Source: Aquincola tertiaricarbonis (GTDB taxonomy: Bacteria; Pseudomonadota; Gammaproteobacteria; Burkholderiales; Burkholderiaceae_C). Taken from it: a stretch of 64,000 nucleotides of DNA. Below the pieces are notes generated by a model, which saw only the letters and a list, made by a program, of their open reading frames with translations, searched no databases and had not been told where the DNA came from. The DNA is taken from assembly GCF_000969605.1 (NCBI RefSeq), contig NZ_JZUE01000004.1:186001-250000 (forward strand). Direction: 5' to 3'. The first letter of the stretch is position 1, and each line of letters opens with the position of its first letter. Of this stretch, positions 30,232 through 39,105 are shown one piece after another. Both the position numbers and the translations under genes were made by a program.

Positions 30232-31212
30232 TCAGAACGGCGAGTTGGGGAAGTAGAACTCCTTGGCGTTGTCCTTCGTGATCAACACCGAGGGGATGAT
30301 GGTGGTGGGCGGCAGCTTGTCGCCCTTCAGCCGCGCCTCGGCGGTGAGCTTGATGGCGTCGTAGATGAACTTGGGCGAGTACGACACATTGGCCTGGATG
30401 CGCGGGTCCTTCGCGTCCATCAGCGTCTTGACCATGCCCTTGGCACCGGCGCCGCCGAACACCAGCTTGATGTCGGTGCGCTTGGCCTGGTCGATGGCCT
30501 TGAGCACGCCCACCGCCATGTCGTCGTCGGCCGCCCACACCGCGTCGATCTGCTTGAAGCGCGTCAGGTAGTCCTGCATCACCTTGAAGGCGTCGTCGCG
30601 GTTCCAGTTGGCGTACTTGGCGTCCAGCAGCTTGATGTCGGGGTGCTGCTTCAGCACGCTGTTGAAGGCGTCCATGCGCTCGTTGTCCAGCGTGGTGGCG
30701 ATGCCGCGCAGCGCCACCACGTTGCCCTTGCCGCCCAGCGCCTTGGCGATGTATTCGGCCGGCACCTTGCCGAAGGCGGTGTTGTCGCCGGCCACGTAGG
30801 CGTCCTGCGCGCTGGGGTCGGTCAGGCCGCGGTCCACCACGGTGACGTACACGCCCTTGCCCTTGACCTGCTGCACCGGCTTGGTCAGCGCCGCCGATTC
30901 GAACGGGAAGATCACCAGCGCATTGATCTTGTTGGCGGTGACCAGGTCCTGCAGCTGGTTGGCCTGCTCGCCGGCGTTGGCCGCGGTCTTGATCGTCACC
31001 TTCAGGTTCTTGTGGGTCTTCTCCAGTTCCTTCTTGGCCTCGTTGGCCCACCAGACGATGCCGCCGGTGAAGCCGTGCGTGGCCGCCGGAATGGCCACGC
31101 CCAGGTTCACGTTGGCCGGTGCCTGCGCCCTGGCGCCGGTGGAAAAAGCCATCGCGGCCGCGGCGGCGGTGGCGGCCAGCAGGGCCGTGCGGCGGGTGAA
31201 GTGCTGTGTCAT
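30232..31212 (-). CDS. Sugar ABC transporter substrate-binding protein, RbsB-like
   Basis: Periplasmic binding protein of the ribose/galactose type I fold, 326 residues, signal peptide with [10 protein letters not shown] and a cleavage site around GARAQA. Hinge and ligand segments include [33 protein letters not shown] and [18 protein letters not shown]. The ATG at 31212 follows GAGGAGACGAGAC; the upstream in-frame start at 31242 is not supported. It is the fourth gene of the operon, 51 bases behind the permease gene. The ligand is expected to be a pentose, hexose or inositol. Confidence 0.92.
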   Translation of the reverse strand: MTQHFTRRTALLAATAAAAAMAFSTGARAQAPANVNLGVAIPAATHGFTGGIVWWANEAKKELEKTHKNLKVTIKTAANAGEQANQLQDLVTANKINALVIFPFESAALTKPVQQVKGKGVYVTVVDRGLTDPSAQDAYVAGDNTAFGKVPAEYIAKALGGKGNVVALRGIATTLDNERMDAFNSVLKQHPDIKLLDAKYANWNRDDAFKVMQDYLTRFKQIDAVWAADDDMAVGVLKAIDQAKRTDIKLVFGGAGAKGMVKTLMDAKDPRIQANVSYSPKFIYDAIKLTAEARLKGDKLPPTTIIPSVLITKDNAKEFYFPNSPF

Positions 31213-31263
31213 GTCTCGTCTCCTCTTGGGGGGTTGGAACAAGGGCCCGATGTGCCCGGACTG

Positions 31264-32253
31264 CTAACGCCGCCGCCTTTGCAGGAAGGCGACCACGATG
31301 ATCACGAAGCCCTGCACCGCCGCGTTCAGGTACACGCTGATGATGCTGGTGAGGTTGAGGATGTTGCTGATGACCGAGAGCAGGATGGCGCCCACCACCG
31401 TGCCGGTGATGCTGCCCGCGCCGCCCTTGAGCGCGGTGCCGCCCACGATCACCGCGGCAATGGCTTCCAGCTCCCACAGCAGGCCGGTGGTGGGCGATGC
31501 GCTGCCCAGCCGCGGCACGTACAGCAGCGTGGCGATACCCACGCACACGCCCAGCAGCATGTAGGTGACGACCTTGATGCGGTCCACGTCCACCGCGGCA
31601 TACCGGGCCACCTGCTCGTTGGAGCCAATGGCCTGCACATAGCGGCCATAGGCGGTGCGGTTGAGCACCAGCCCGCCCAGCGCGGCCACCGCGATGAACA
31701 CCCACACCGGCACCGGCACGCCGAACAGCGCGGCGTAGTACACCGGGCTGTAGACGTCGCTCAGCGTGTTGTCCAGCGTGATGGCGCCGCCGTTGGAGAA
31801 GTAGGTGAGGTACGCGCGAAAGATGCCCAGCGTGCCCAGCGTGACGATGAAGGGCTCGATGCGGCCGCGGGTGATCAGCAGCCCATGCGCCAGCCCGAAC
31901 AGCGCGCCCAGCAGTACCGCGAAGCCCATGCCCAGCGCCACCACCGCCACCGGCTGCAGCCCGCGTTCGCCCAGCGCATTCATCAGCAGGATGACGCAGC
32001 CGGCGATCAGTGCCGCCATCGAGCCCACCGACAGGTCGATGCCGCCGGAGATGATGACGAAGCACATGCCCACCGCGATGATGCCGATGAAGGCGGTGCG
32101 GGTGAGCACGTTCATCAGGTTGTCGAAGCTGGCGAAGTCGCTGTTGAGCAGCGTGCCGCCGATCAGCAGCACCACCAGGCCCACCACCGGGCCCAGGCCA
32201 TGAAGCCGGCCGGCCGCGGATCGTTTCTCAGTGCTCACGGGTTCCGGTCGCAT
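31264..32253 (-). CDS. Sugar ABC transporter permease, RbsC-like
   Basis: A 329-residue inner-membrane permease with about eight to ten helices. [19 protein letters not shown] and [18 protein letters not shown] are the signature segments of BPD_transp_2 (RbsC/XylH/MglC) permeases. GAGGAG lies upstream of the ATG at 32253, which overlaps the ATPase gene by 26 bases; a GTG at 32238 is the alternative start. Works with the ATPase at 32228-33727 and the binding protein at 30232-31212. Confidence 0.93.
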   Translation of the reverse strand: MRPEPVSTEKRSAAGRLHGLGPVVGLVVLLIGGTLLNSDFASFDNLMNVLTRTAFIGIIAVGMCFVIISGGIDLSVGSMAALIAGCVILLMNALGERGLQPVAVVALGMGFAVLLGALFGLAHGLLITRGRIEPFIVTLGTLGIFRAYLTYFSNGGAITLDNTLSDVYSPVYYAALFGVPVPVWVFIAVAALGGLVLNRTAYGRYVQAIGSNEQVARYAAVDVDRIKVVTYMLLGVCVGIATLLYVPRLGSASPTTGLLWELEAIAAVIVGGTALKGGAGSITGTVVGAILLSVISNILNLTSIISVYLNAAVQGFVIIVVAFLQRRRR

Positions 32254-33727
32254 GCGCGATCAACTCCTCTTCGGTCAATTGCGCGCCCTGCACCACCGCC
32301 ATCAGGCGGCCGGCACGCATCACGGCCACGCGGTGGCACAAGCCCACCAGCTCCATCAACTCCGACGACACCACGATGACGCCGCGGCCTTCGCGCGCCA
32401 GCGCCTGCACCTGGAAATAGATGTCGCGCTTGGCGCCCACGTCCACGCCGCGGGTGGGCTCGTCCAGCACGATCACCTTGGGGTCGGGGTGCAGCACCTT
32501 GGCCAGCGCCAGCTTCTGCTGGTTGCCGCCCGACAGCGACGAGGCCGCGATGTCCAGCGAGCCGGTGCGGATGCCGAAGTCCTGCACCGCCTGCTGCAGG
32601 GCCGCGCGCTCGGCCGCGGGGTTGAGCCAGGGCCGGGCATAACGCTCCAGCGCCATCAGCGTCAGGTTTTCCTTCAGGCCGAAGGCCACGTGCAGGCCCT
32701 TGCCCTTGCGGTCTTCGCTGAGGTACGTCAGCCCATGGCGGGCGGCATCGCGCGGGCTGCGCAGGCCGGGCACGGCGCGGCCGGCCAGCTCCAGCCGCTG
32801 CACGCTGTGCGGGCGCAGGCCCAGCAGGCCTTCGAACAGCTCGGTGCGGCCGGCGCCCACCAGGCCGGCAAAGCCCAGGATCTCGCCGGGCCGCACCTCG
32901 AAGCCGATGTCCTGCGCCCAGCCGGGCACGGTCAGGCCCTGCACCTTCAGCAACGGCGCGGTGGTCTCGGGCGGCGGCGCGTCCTTGGCCGGGTAGAGGT
33001 CGCTCAGCTCGCGGCCCACCATCAGGTTGGCCATCTCGCGGCGGGTGACGCTGGCGGTGGGCGCGCGGGTGACGAAGCGGCCGTCGCGCATCACCACGAT
33101 CTCGTCGGTCACACGCTCCACTTCATCGAGCTTGTGGCTGATGTAGAGGATGGTCACGCCCTCGCTCTTCAGCCGCGCCATCAGCTGGAACAGCGCTTCG
33201 GTCTCGCCGGGCGTGAGGGTGGCGGTGGGCTCGTCCATCACCAGCAGCCGGGCCTTGCGGGCCAGGGCCTTGGCGATTTCCACCAGCTGCTTCTCGGCCA
33301 CGATCAGGCGGCGCACCGGCGTGTCGGGGCTCACGTCCAGGCCCACCAGCTTCAGCGCCTGCGCGGCCTCGGCGCGCATGGTGGCGTCGTCCAGCAGCCA
33401 TCCGCGCTTCTTCTCGTGGCCCAGGAAGATGTTCTGCGCGATGCTCAGGTCTTCCGCCAGGTTGAACTCCTGGTGGATGAGCACGATGCCCGCGGCCTCG
33501 GCCTCGCGCGATCCGGCAAAGGCCACCGGCTGGCCGCCGATGCGCAGGGTGCCGCCGCTGGGCTGCTCGTAGCCCGACAGGATCTTCATCAGCGTGCTCT
33601 TGCCGGCGCCGTTTTCGCCGAGCAGGCCCACCACGGTGCCGGGCTGCACCTCGAAGCTCACGCCATGCAGCACCTGCACCGGGCCGAAGGCCTTGGTGAT
33701 GTCGTCGAACGTGATTTGAAGGCTCAT
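32228..33727 (-). CDS. Sugar ABC transporter ATP-binding protein, RbsA-like
   Basis: A 499-residue ATPase with two fused nucleotide-binding domains. The first has GENGAGKST (Walker A) and [10 protein letters not shown] (Walker B). The second has the reduced P-loop GLVGAGRTE, the signature [12 protein letters not shown] and [12 protein letters not shown], as usual in RbsA/MglA/XylG proteins, where only one site is fully active. The start codon overlaps the ROK gene stop by ATGA and the permease start lies inside its 3' end, so the three are translationally coupled. Confidence 0.94.
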   Translation of the reverse strand: MSLQITFDDITKAFGPVQVLHGVSFEVQPGTVVGLLGENGAGKSTLMKILSGYEQPSGGTLRIGGQPVAFAGSREAEAAGIVLIHQEFNLAEDLSIAQNIFLGHEKKRGWLLDDATMRAEAAQALKLVGLDVSPDTPVRRLIVAEKQLVEIAKALARKARLLVMDEPTATLTPGETEALFQLMARLKSEGVTILYISHKLDEVERVTDEIVVMRDGRFVTRAPTASVTRREMANLMVGRELSDLYPAKDAPPPETTAPLLKVQGLTVPGWAQDIGFEVRPGEILGFAGLVGAGRTELFEGLLGLRPHSVQRLELAGRAVPGLRSPRDAARHGLTYLSEDRKGKGLHVAFGLKENLTLMALERYARPWLNPAAERAALQQAVQDFGIRTGSLDIAASSLSGGNQQKLALAKVLHPDPKVIVLDEPTRGVDVGAKRDIYFQVQALAREGRGVIVVSSELMELVGLCHRVAVMRAGRLMAVVQGAQLTEEELIAHATGTREH

Positions 33728-34944
33728 GCGCGCGCCCCCGCCAGCATCGCCTGCTGCAGCGCCAGCGCGCCCGCGCCCACCACGCCGGCCTCGTCGCCCA
33801 GCGGCGTGTACTGGATCTCCAGGTGCCGCGTGCTCAGCGCCAGGCTGCGGTGGTAGATGCTTTGCCGCACGCTGGCCAGGAACAGCGGGCCGGTGCGGGT
33901 GACGCCGCCGCCGATGAACACATGGCTGGGATTGAAGAAGTTGACCACCGAGGCCAGCATCTGGCCGATCAGCGCGCCGGCCTTCTGCACGATGTCGTTG
34001 CTGGCTGCATCGCCGGCACGGCTGGCCTGGGCCACGTCGGCCGGGGTGATGCTGCCGCGCTCGGCCAGCACCTGGGCCAGCATCGGGCTCTTGCCTTCCA
34101 GCGCGGCTTCGGTGGCGATGCGGGCGATGGCCGGGCCGGCGGCCATGGCTTCCACGCAGCCCAGGTTGCCGCAGTGGCAGCGCGGGCCGTGGGGGTCGAC
34201 GCAGATATGGCCCACGTCGCCGGCCGAGCCGTTGACGCCGCGGTACACCTGGCCCTGGCACACGATGCCGCAGCCGATGCCGGTGCCCACCTTGATGACG
34301 ACGAAGTTCTTCAGCCCGCGCTGCAGCCGCCACAGCTCGCCCAGCGCCATCAGGTTCACGTCGTTGTCGACGAACACCGGGGCCGCATAGTCGGCGCGCA
34401 GGTCGTCGCGGATGGAGAAGCCGTCCCATTCGGGCATCAGGGGCGGCGCCACCAGTTGCGCATGCTCGAAGTCCACCGGGCCCGGCACGCCCAGGCCGAT
34501 GGCCAGCACCTGGCGCGGCGTGGCGCCGCAGCGGGCCAGCAGCTCGCGCAGCAGGGCGCGCACGCGGCTCAGCACCAGGCCGGGGCCGCGGCGCACGTCC
34601 ATCGCCTCGGTGTGGCGCTCGAGGATGCGCAGGTCGGGCGTGAGCACCGCCACGTCCAGCCCGGTGGCGCCCAGGTCCACCGCCAGCACCACGCCCAGGC
34701 TGCGCGCCAGGCGCAGGGTCTCGGCCCGGCGGCCGCCGGTGCTGGCCTGCGGGCCGGCTTCTTCCAGCAGGCCCTGCTCCACCAGCGCGGCCACGGCGGC
34801 ATTGGCGCGGGTGCGGGACAGCTCGGCCCGCGTGGCCAGGGCCTCGCGCGGCAGCCCGGTGGACCACATCACCGCGTCGAGCACGGCCCGTTCGCCACCC
34901 GACAACTCGGCCCAAGGGTTCAGCACGACCCGTCCATCCTGCAT
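33724..34944 (-). CDS. ROK-family transcriptional regulator
   Basis: A 406-residue protein with an N-terminal winged helix (about 10-70; LATRAELSRTRANAAVAALV) and a ROK sugar-binding domain. VAVDLGATGLDVAVL is the phosphate-loop motif, EDVNLMALGEL-like DNDVNLMALGEL the second block, and CHCGNLGCVE the ROK zinc site. It resembles NagC/XylR/Mlc regulators, without evidence of kinase activity. The ATG at 34944 has AGGAGA in front; the open frame continues to 35031. As first gene of the operon it should repress its own transcription and that of the importer until the sugar binds. Confidence 0.9.
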   Translation of the reverse strand: MQDGRVVLNPWAELSGGERAVLDAVMWSTGLPREALATRAELSRTRANAAVAALVEQGLLEEAGPQASTGGRRAETLRLARSLGVVLAVDLGATGLDVAVLTPDLRILERHTEAMDVRRGPGLVLSRVRALLRELLARCGATPRQVLAIGLGVPGPVDFEHAQLVAPPLMPEWDGFSIRDDLRADYAAPVFVDNDVNLMALGELWRLQRGLKNFVVIKVGTGIGCGIVCQGQVYRGVNGSAGDVGHICVDPHGPRCHCGNLGCVEAMAAGPAIARIATEAALEGKSPMLAQVLAERGSITPADVAQASRAGDAASNDIVQKAGALIGQMLASVVNFFNPSHVFIGGGVTRTGPLFLASVRQSIYHRSLALSTRHLEIQYTPLGDEAGVVGAGALALQQAMLAGARA

Positions 34945-35127
34945 GTCTCCTGTACTGCATGACCGCTCTTGTGGCCTGGGCCGGCGGCGCTGGCGCATGC
35001 TAGGCGCGCCACTTCCGCCTATCAACCACAAACTTCAAACCGTTACGGGTGGAAGTGGACCCAGGGCGCACGGCCCGGAGGACTGAACCACAATGGCTCG
35101 CGACCACCAGCCAGCACAGGAGTACCA

Positions 35128-35832
35128 ATGAGCAGTCAATGGATCACCATCAACGCCCAGGACGGCGGGCAGTACGGCGCCTACCTGGCCTTGCCGCCGG
35201 CCGGCACCGGCCCGGGGCTGGTGCTGTTCCAGGAGATCTTCGGCGTCAATGCGCACATCCGCGCGGTGGCCGACCAATATGCGCAGGACGGCTTCGTGGT
35301 GCTGGCGCCCGACGTGTTCTGGCGCGACGCACCCCGCGTGGAGCTGGGCTACAGCGGGCCCGACTATGACCGCGCGATCGAGCTGATGAAGGCCGCCAGG
35401 CCCGAGCAGCTGGCCGCCGACATCAAGACCACCGTGGCCACGCTGCGCGCCCGCACCGAGGTGGACGCGGCCGGCGGCAAGGTGGGCGCCATCGGCTACT
35501 GCATGGGCGGCCGGCTGGCCTATATCGCCGCCGCCGATCCTGGCGTGGACGCGGCGGTGTGCTACTACGGCGGCGGCATCCACGACCAGCTGCAGCGCAG
35601 CGGCAGCATCAGCTGCCCGATCCAGTTCCACTACGCGGAACAGGACCACGCCATCCCGCTGGACAAGGTGGAACAGGTGCGCACCGCCTTTGCCGGCAAG
35701 CCGGCCGAGCTGCATGTGTACCCGGGCGCCACGCACGGCTTCAACTGCTGGGCGCGTGGCTCCTACCATCCCGCATCGGCTGCATTGGCGCACGGACGCT
35801 CGCTGCAGTTCCTGGCCCAGCAGCTGTTCTAG
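35128..35832 (+). CDS. Dienelactone hydrolase family protein
   Basis: A 234-residue alpha/beta hydrolase. The catalytic set of dienelactone hydrolase is complete: E36 (LFQEIFG), C125 in GYCMGG, D173 in EQDHAIP and H203 in ATHGFNC. The enzyme opens the lactone formed in (chloro)catechol breakdown; several paralogues with unknown substrates exist in such genomes and no ring-cleavage genes lie here. The ATG at 35128 has CAGGAG before it; the longer frame from 34969 is not supported. It is divergent from the ROK operon and followed after 16 bases by an esterase gene. Confidence 0.88.
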   Translation: MSSQWITINAQDGGQYGAYLALPPAGTGPGLVLFQEIFGVNAHIRAVADQYAQDGFVVLAPDVFWRDAPRVELGYSGPDYDRAIELMKAARPEQLAADIKTTVATLRARTEVDAAGGKVGAIGYCMGGRLAYIAAADPGVDAAVCYYGGGIHDQLQRSGSISCPIQFHYAEQDHAIPLDKVEQVRTAFAGKPAELHVYPGATHGFNCWARGSYHPASAALAHGRSLQFLAQQLF

Positions 35833-35848
35833 CCACGGCAGCGCGGCC

Positions 35849-37003
35849 GTGGCCAAGCGCAGCCTCGTCGCCTCCTGGGCCCGGCTGTTCAACCGCGGCA
35901 GCAAGGTGCTGGCCAAGGCCGCGGTGCGGCAGCAGAAGGCGCTGCTCAAGCCGGTGAAACCGGCCCGGAAGGCCGCTGCCGCCCAGCCCAAGCCGCTGGT
36001 ACCGGCCACGCCCCGGCTTGCCCGGCCGGCCGTGAAGAAACGCCCTGCGCCGCTGACCCGTGCCGGCCGCATCGCCAAGCCGGCACTGGATGCCATCGCC
36101 GCCCAGCACCGCTTCCCGAAGGCGCGCGGCGACTGGCTGCCCGGCCTGGCCATCGGGCCGGCCGGCACGCGGCGCTTCACGCTCTACCGCCCCGCCGCGC
36201 TGCGCGGTCCGCCGCAGGGCATGGCGCTGGGGCAGCCGCTGGCCCCGGCGCCGCTGGTGGTGATGCTGCACGGCTGCGCGCAGAACGGCCGCGGCCTGGC
36301 GATCAGCAGCCGCATGCACCGGCTGGCCGACCGGCATGGCTTCTTCGTGCTGTACCCCGAGCAGGACACGCTGGCCCATCCGCAAGGCTGCTGGCGCTGG
36401 TACGAGCTGCGCTCGGGCCATGCACAGGCTGAGGCACAGACGCTGCAGCTGATGCTGGACCAGGTGGGCCTGCGCCATGCCATCGACCGCACGCGCGTGG
36501 CGGTGGCGGGCCTGTCGGCCGGCGCCGGCATGGCCGCGCTGATGGCCACCCGCGAGCCGCTGCGTTATGCCGCGGTGGTGATGCATTCGGGCGTGGCACC
36601 CGGCAGCGGCCGCTCCACCGCCACCGGACTGCAGGCCATGCGCGGCGGCGGCAGCGTGGCCCTGCCGCCGGGCGTGGTGCTGCCGCCCCTGATGGTGCTG
36701 CAAGGCAGTGCCGACCGCGTGGTGGACCCGGCCAACGGCCGCGCCGCCGCCGAGGCCTGGGCCCAGGCCGCCGGCGCCCGGGCGGGCAAGCCGCGCAACC
36801 TGCAGCGCGGCACCCGCCATGCGATGACCGTCACCGACTACCGCCGCGCCCGCCAGGTGGCCGTGCGGCTGGTGGAGATCCAGGGCCTGGGCCACGCCTG
36901 GAGCGGCGGCGATGCCGCCCAGAGCTACAGCGACCCCGCCGGGCCGGATGCGTCGCGCCTGGCCTGGGCCTTCATGCAGGGCTGTTTCCGCCGGGCGGCC
37001 TGA
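35849..37003 (+). CDS. Esterase, PHB depolymerase family
   Basis: A 384-residue hydrolase. VVMLHGCAQNGRG is the oxyanion strand, AGLSAGAGMAAL the lipase box, GSADRVVDP the acid and LGHAWSGGD the histidine; all four fit the PHB-depolymerase-type esterase family. The first about 75 residues are Lys/Arg/Ala/Pro-rich (RNRGSKVLAK-like, KPARKAAAAQPK), which resembles the basic tail of granule-associated proteins. No ATG fits; the GTG at 35849 is the most reasonable start, as upstream residues are the shadow of the hydrolase gene. Might act on intracellular polyester granules; substrate not proven. Confidence 0.8.
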   Translation: MAKRSLVASWARLFNRGSKVLAKAAVRQQKALLKPVKPARKAAAAQPKPLVPATPRLARPAVKKRPAPLTRAGRIAKPALDAIAAQHRFPKARGDWLPGLAIGPAGTRRFTLYRPAALRGPPQGMALGQPLAPAPLVVMLHGCAQNGRGLAISSRMHRLADRHGFFVLYPEQDTLAHPQGCWRWYELRSGHAQAEAQTLQLMLDQVGLRHAIDRTRVAVAGLSAGAGMAALMATREPLRYAAVVMHSGVAPGSGRSTATGLQAMRGGGSVALPPGVVLPPLMVLQGSADRVVDPANGRAAAEAWAQAAGARAGKPRNLQRGTRHAMTVTDYRRARQVAVRLVEIQGLGHAWSGGDAAQSYSDPAGPDASRLAWAFMQGCFRRAA

Positions 37004-37104
37004 ATGCGGCGCGTGCATGGTTCTTGCTGATTGGCGGGGCTGCGCTGGCGGCGGATAGTCGGCCGCCTGCGCACCACTCGTCTTTGGAGCAAACCTTGAT
37101 CCCA

Positions 37105-39066
37105 ATGAACCGCCGGCTACTGGTCCTGACCCCGCTCGCCGCTGCTTCGGCCCTGGCCCTGTCGGGCTGCTTCTTCAGTGATTCCGACGGCCCCGAGATG
37201 GGCTGCGAGATCCTCAGCGACAGCGGCGGCAGCGTCGTCGTGGGCTCCGGCCTGCCGGGCGACCCCGCCGCGCCCGAGCCCGCCAGCGGCTACCGCACCG
37301 GCAAGAAAGTTGTCTATTCAAGCAAGTACATGGTGGCCACGGCCAACCCGCTGGCCAGCAAGGCCGGCTGCGAGGTGCTCAAGAGCGGCGGCAGCGCAGT
37401 GGACGCGGCCGTGGCCGTGCAGGCCGTGCTGGGCCTGGTGGAGCCGCAGTCCAGCGGCATCGGCGGCGGCGCCTTCATGCTGCACTACAACGCCCGCACC
37501 AAGGCCGTGACCGCCTACGACGGCCGCGAGACCGCGCCCGCGGCCGCCACCGAGAACTACATCCGCTGGATCGACGACACCAGCAACCGCACCGCGCCGG
37601 TGCCCAGCGCGCGCGCCAGCGGCCGCTCCATCGGCGTGCCTGGCGCGGTGAAGATGCTGGGCCTGGCCCACAGCGAGCATGGCAAGAAGCCGTGGAAGGA
37701 CCTGTTCCAGCCCGGCATCGACCTGGCGACCAACGGCTTCCTGATCAGCGGGCGCATGTCCGACGCCATCGCCGGCGCGGCCACCAACTTCCTGCGCGAT
37801 GCCGATGCCACCGCCGCCTACCTGAATGCCGACGGCACGCCCAAGGCGCTGGGCACCACCTTCAAGCTGCCCGCCTATGCGGCCACGCTCACCACGCTGG
37901 CCAACGGCGGCGCCGATGCGCTGTACAACGGCCCGCTGGCCCAGGCCATCGTGGACAAGGCAGGCGTGTCGGTGGGTGCCAATGGCGCGCCCATCACGCC
38001 CAGCAAGCTCACGCTGTCCGACCTGTCCAGCTACCAGGCCAAGAAGCGCGAAGCCATCTGCACCACCTACCGCGCCACCTACATGGTCTGCGGCATGCCG
38101 CCGCCGTCGTCCGGTGGCCTGGCCGTGGCCCAGATGCTGGGCATCGTCGAGAACTTCGACCTGGCCTCGCTCAAGCCCACCAACATCGACGGCGAAGGCG
38201 GCAAGCCCACGGTGATGGGCGTGCACCTGCTGTCGGAAGCCGGCCGCCTGGCCTATGCCGACCGCAACAAGTACGTGGCCGACACCGACTTCGTGCCGCT
38301 GCCCGGCGGCTCACCGGCGGCGATGGTGGACAAGAACTACCTGAAGAGCCGCGCCGCGCTCATCAGCATGACGCGCAGCATGGGCACCGCGCAGCCGGGC
38401 ACCTTCGGCACCGCCACGCCCAGCGGCACCAGCACCGCGCAGGAAGCCGGCACCACCCACATGACCATCGTGGACCGCGAAGGCAACGTGGTGTCGATGA
38501 CCACCACGGTGGAAGCGGGCTTCGGCTCCTACCACATGACCAACGGCTTCATCCTGAACAACCAGCTCACCGACTTCGATGCGCCGGTGGATGCGGCCGG
38601 CCTGCCCATCGCCAACCGGCCGGGCCCGGGCAAGCGGCCGCGCAGCTCGATGGCGCCCACGCTGGTGTTCAAGCTCAATGCCGACGGCAGCGCGGGCGAC
38701 TTCGCGCTGGCCACCGGCTCGCCGGGCGGCGCCACCATCATCCAGTACGTGGCCAAGACGGTGGTCGGGGCGCTGGACTGGGGGCTGGATGCGCAGCAGG
38801 CCACCTCGCTGGTGGACTTCGGCGCCGCCAACTCGGCCACCACCAACGTGGGCGGCGAGCATCCGGCCATCGACACCAGCAACGGCGGCAACAACGACCC
38901 GCTGGTGACCGGCCTGCGCGCACTGGGCCACACGGTGAACCTGAATGCGCAGAGCAGCGGCATCGGCACCATCATGCGGTCCAGCGTCAACGGCCGCAGC
39001 GTGCTGGCCGGCGGCGCCGATCCGCGGCGTGAAGGCCTGGTGCTGGGCGACAGCTTCAAGCCCTGA
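37105..39066 (+). CDS. ggt: Gamma-glutamyltransferase, lipoprotein-type
   Basis: Ntn hydrolase that transfers or hydrolyses the gamma-glutamyl group of glutathione, 653 residues. The nucleophile is T450, first Thr of GTTHMTIVD, where the precursor cleaves itself into large and small subunits; PQSSGIGGGAFMLHY and GRETAPAAATENY are conserved in the large subunit, and RPRSSMAPTLV in the small one. A lipoprotein signal ends in LALSGC. The ATG at 37105 is used here, but GGAGC at 37086 is better spaced for the in-frame TTG at 37096. Periplasmic or surface use of glutathione as amino acid source is the family role. Confidence 0.9.
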   Translation: MNRRLLVLTPLAAASALALSGCFFSDSDGPEMGCEILSDSGGSVVVGSGLPGDPAAPEPASGYRTGKKVVYSSKYMVATANPLASKAGCEVLKSGGSAVDAAVAVQAVLGLVEPQSSGIGGGAFMLHYNARTKAVTAYDGRETAPAAATENYIRWIDDTSNRTAPVPSARASGRSIGVPGAVKMLGLAHSEHGKKPWKDLFQPGIDLATNGFLISGRMSDAIAGAATNFLRDADATAAYLNADGTPKALGTTFKLPAYAATLTTLANGGADALYNGPLAQAIVDKAGVSVGANGAPITPSKLTLSDLSSYQAKKREAICTTYRATYMVCGMPPPSSGGLAVAQMLGIVENFDLASLKPTNIDGEGGKPTVMGVHLLSEAGRLAYADRNKYVADTDFVPLPGGSPAAMVDKNYLKSRAALISMTRSMGTAQPGTFGTATPSGTSTAQEAGTTHMTIVDREGNVVSMTTTVEAGFGSYHMTNGFILNNQLTDFDAPVDAAGLPIANRPGPGKRPRSSMAPTLVFKLNADGSAGDFALATGSPGGATIIQYVAKTVVGALDWGLDAQQATSLVDFGAANSATTNVGGEHPAIDTSNGGNNDPLVTGLRALGHTVNLNAQSSGIGTIMRSSVNGRSVLAGGADPRREGLVLGDSFKP

Positions 39067-39088
39067 AGCCGGAGCGATGAAGCCCTGA

Positions 39089-39105
39089 GCCGCTAGAAGA
39101 GCGGC
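39089..39105. terminator. Hairpin between convergent genes, candidate bidirectional terminator
   Basis: GCCGCT-AGAAG-AGCGGC, a perfect 6-bp stem with a 5-base loop, covers the stop codon of the minus-strand gene at 39093 and lies 22 bases after the ggt stop. No T-tract. Confidence 0.35.

Noticed and set aside
34969-35031. TTGTGG and CCACAA as ROK operator
   Set aside because: The arms are only 6 bp and 51 bases apart, which is not the geometry of a ROK regulator site.
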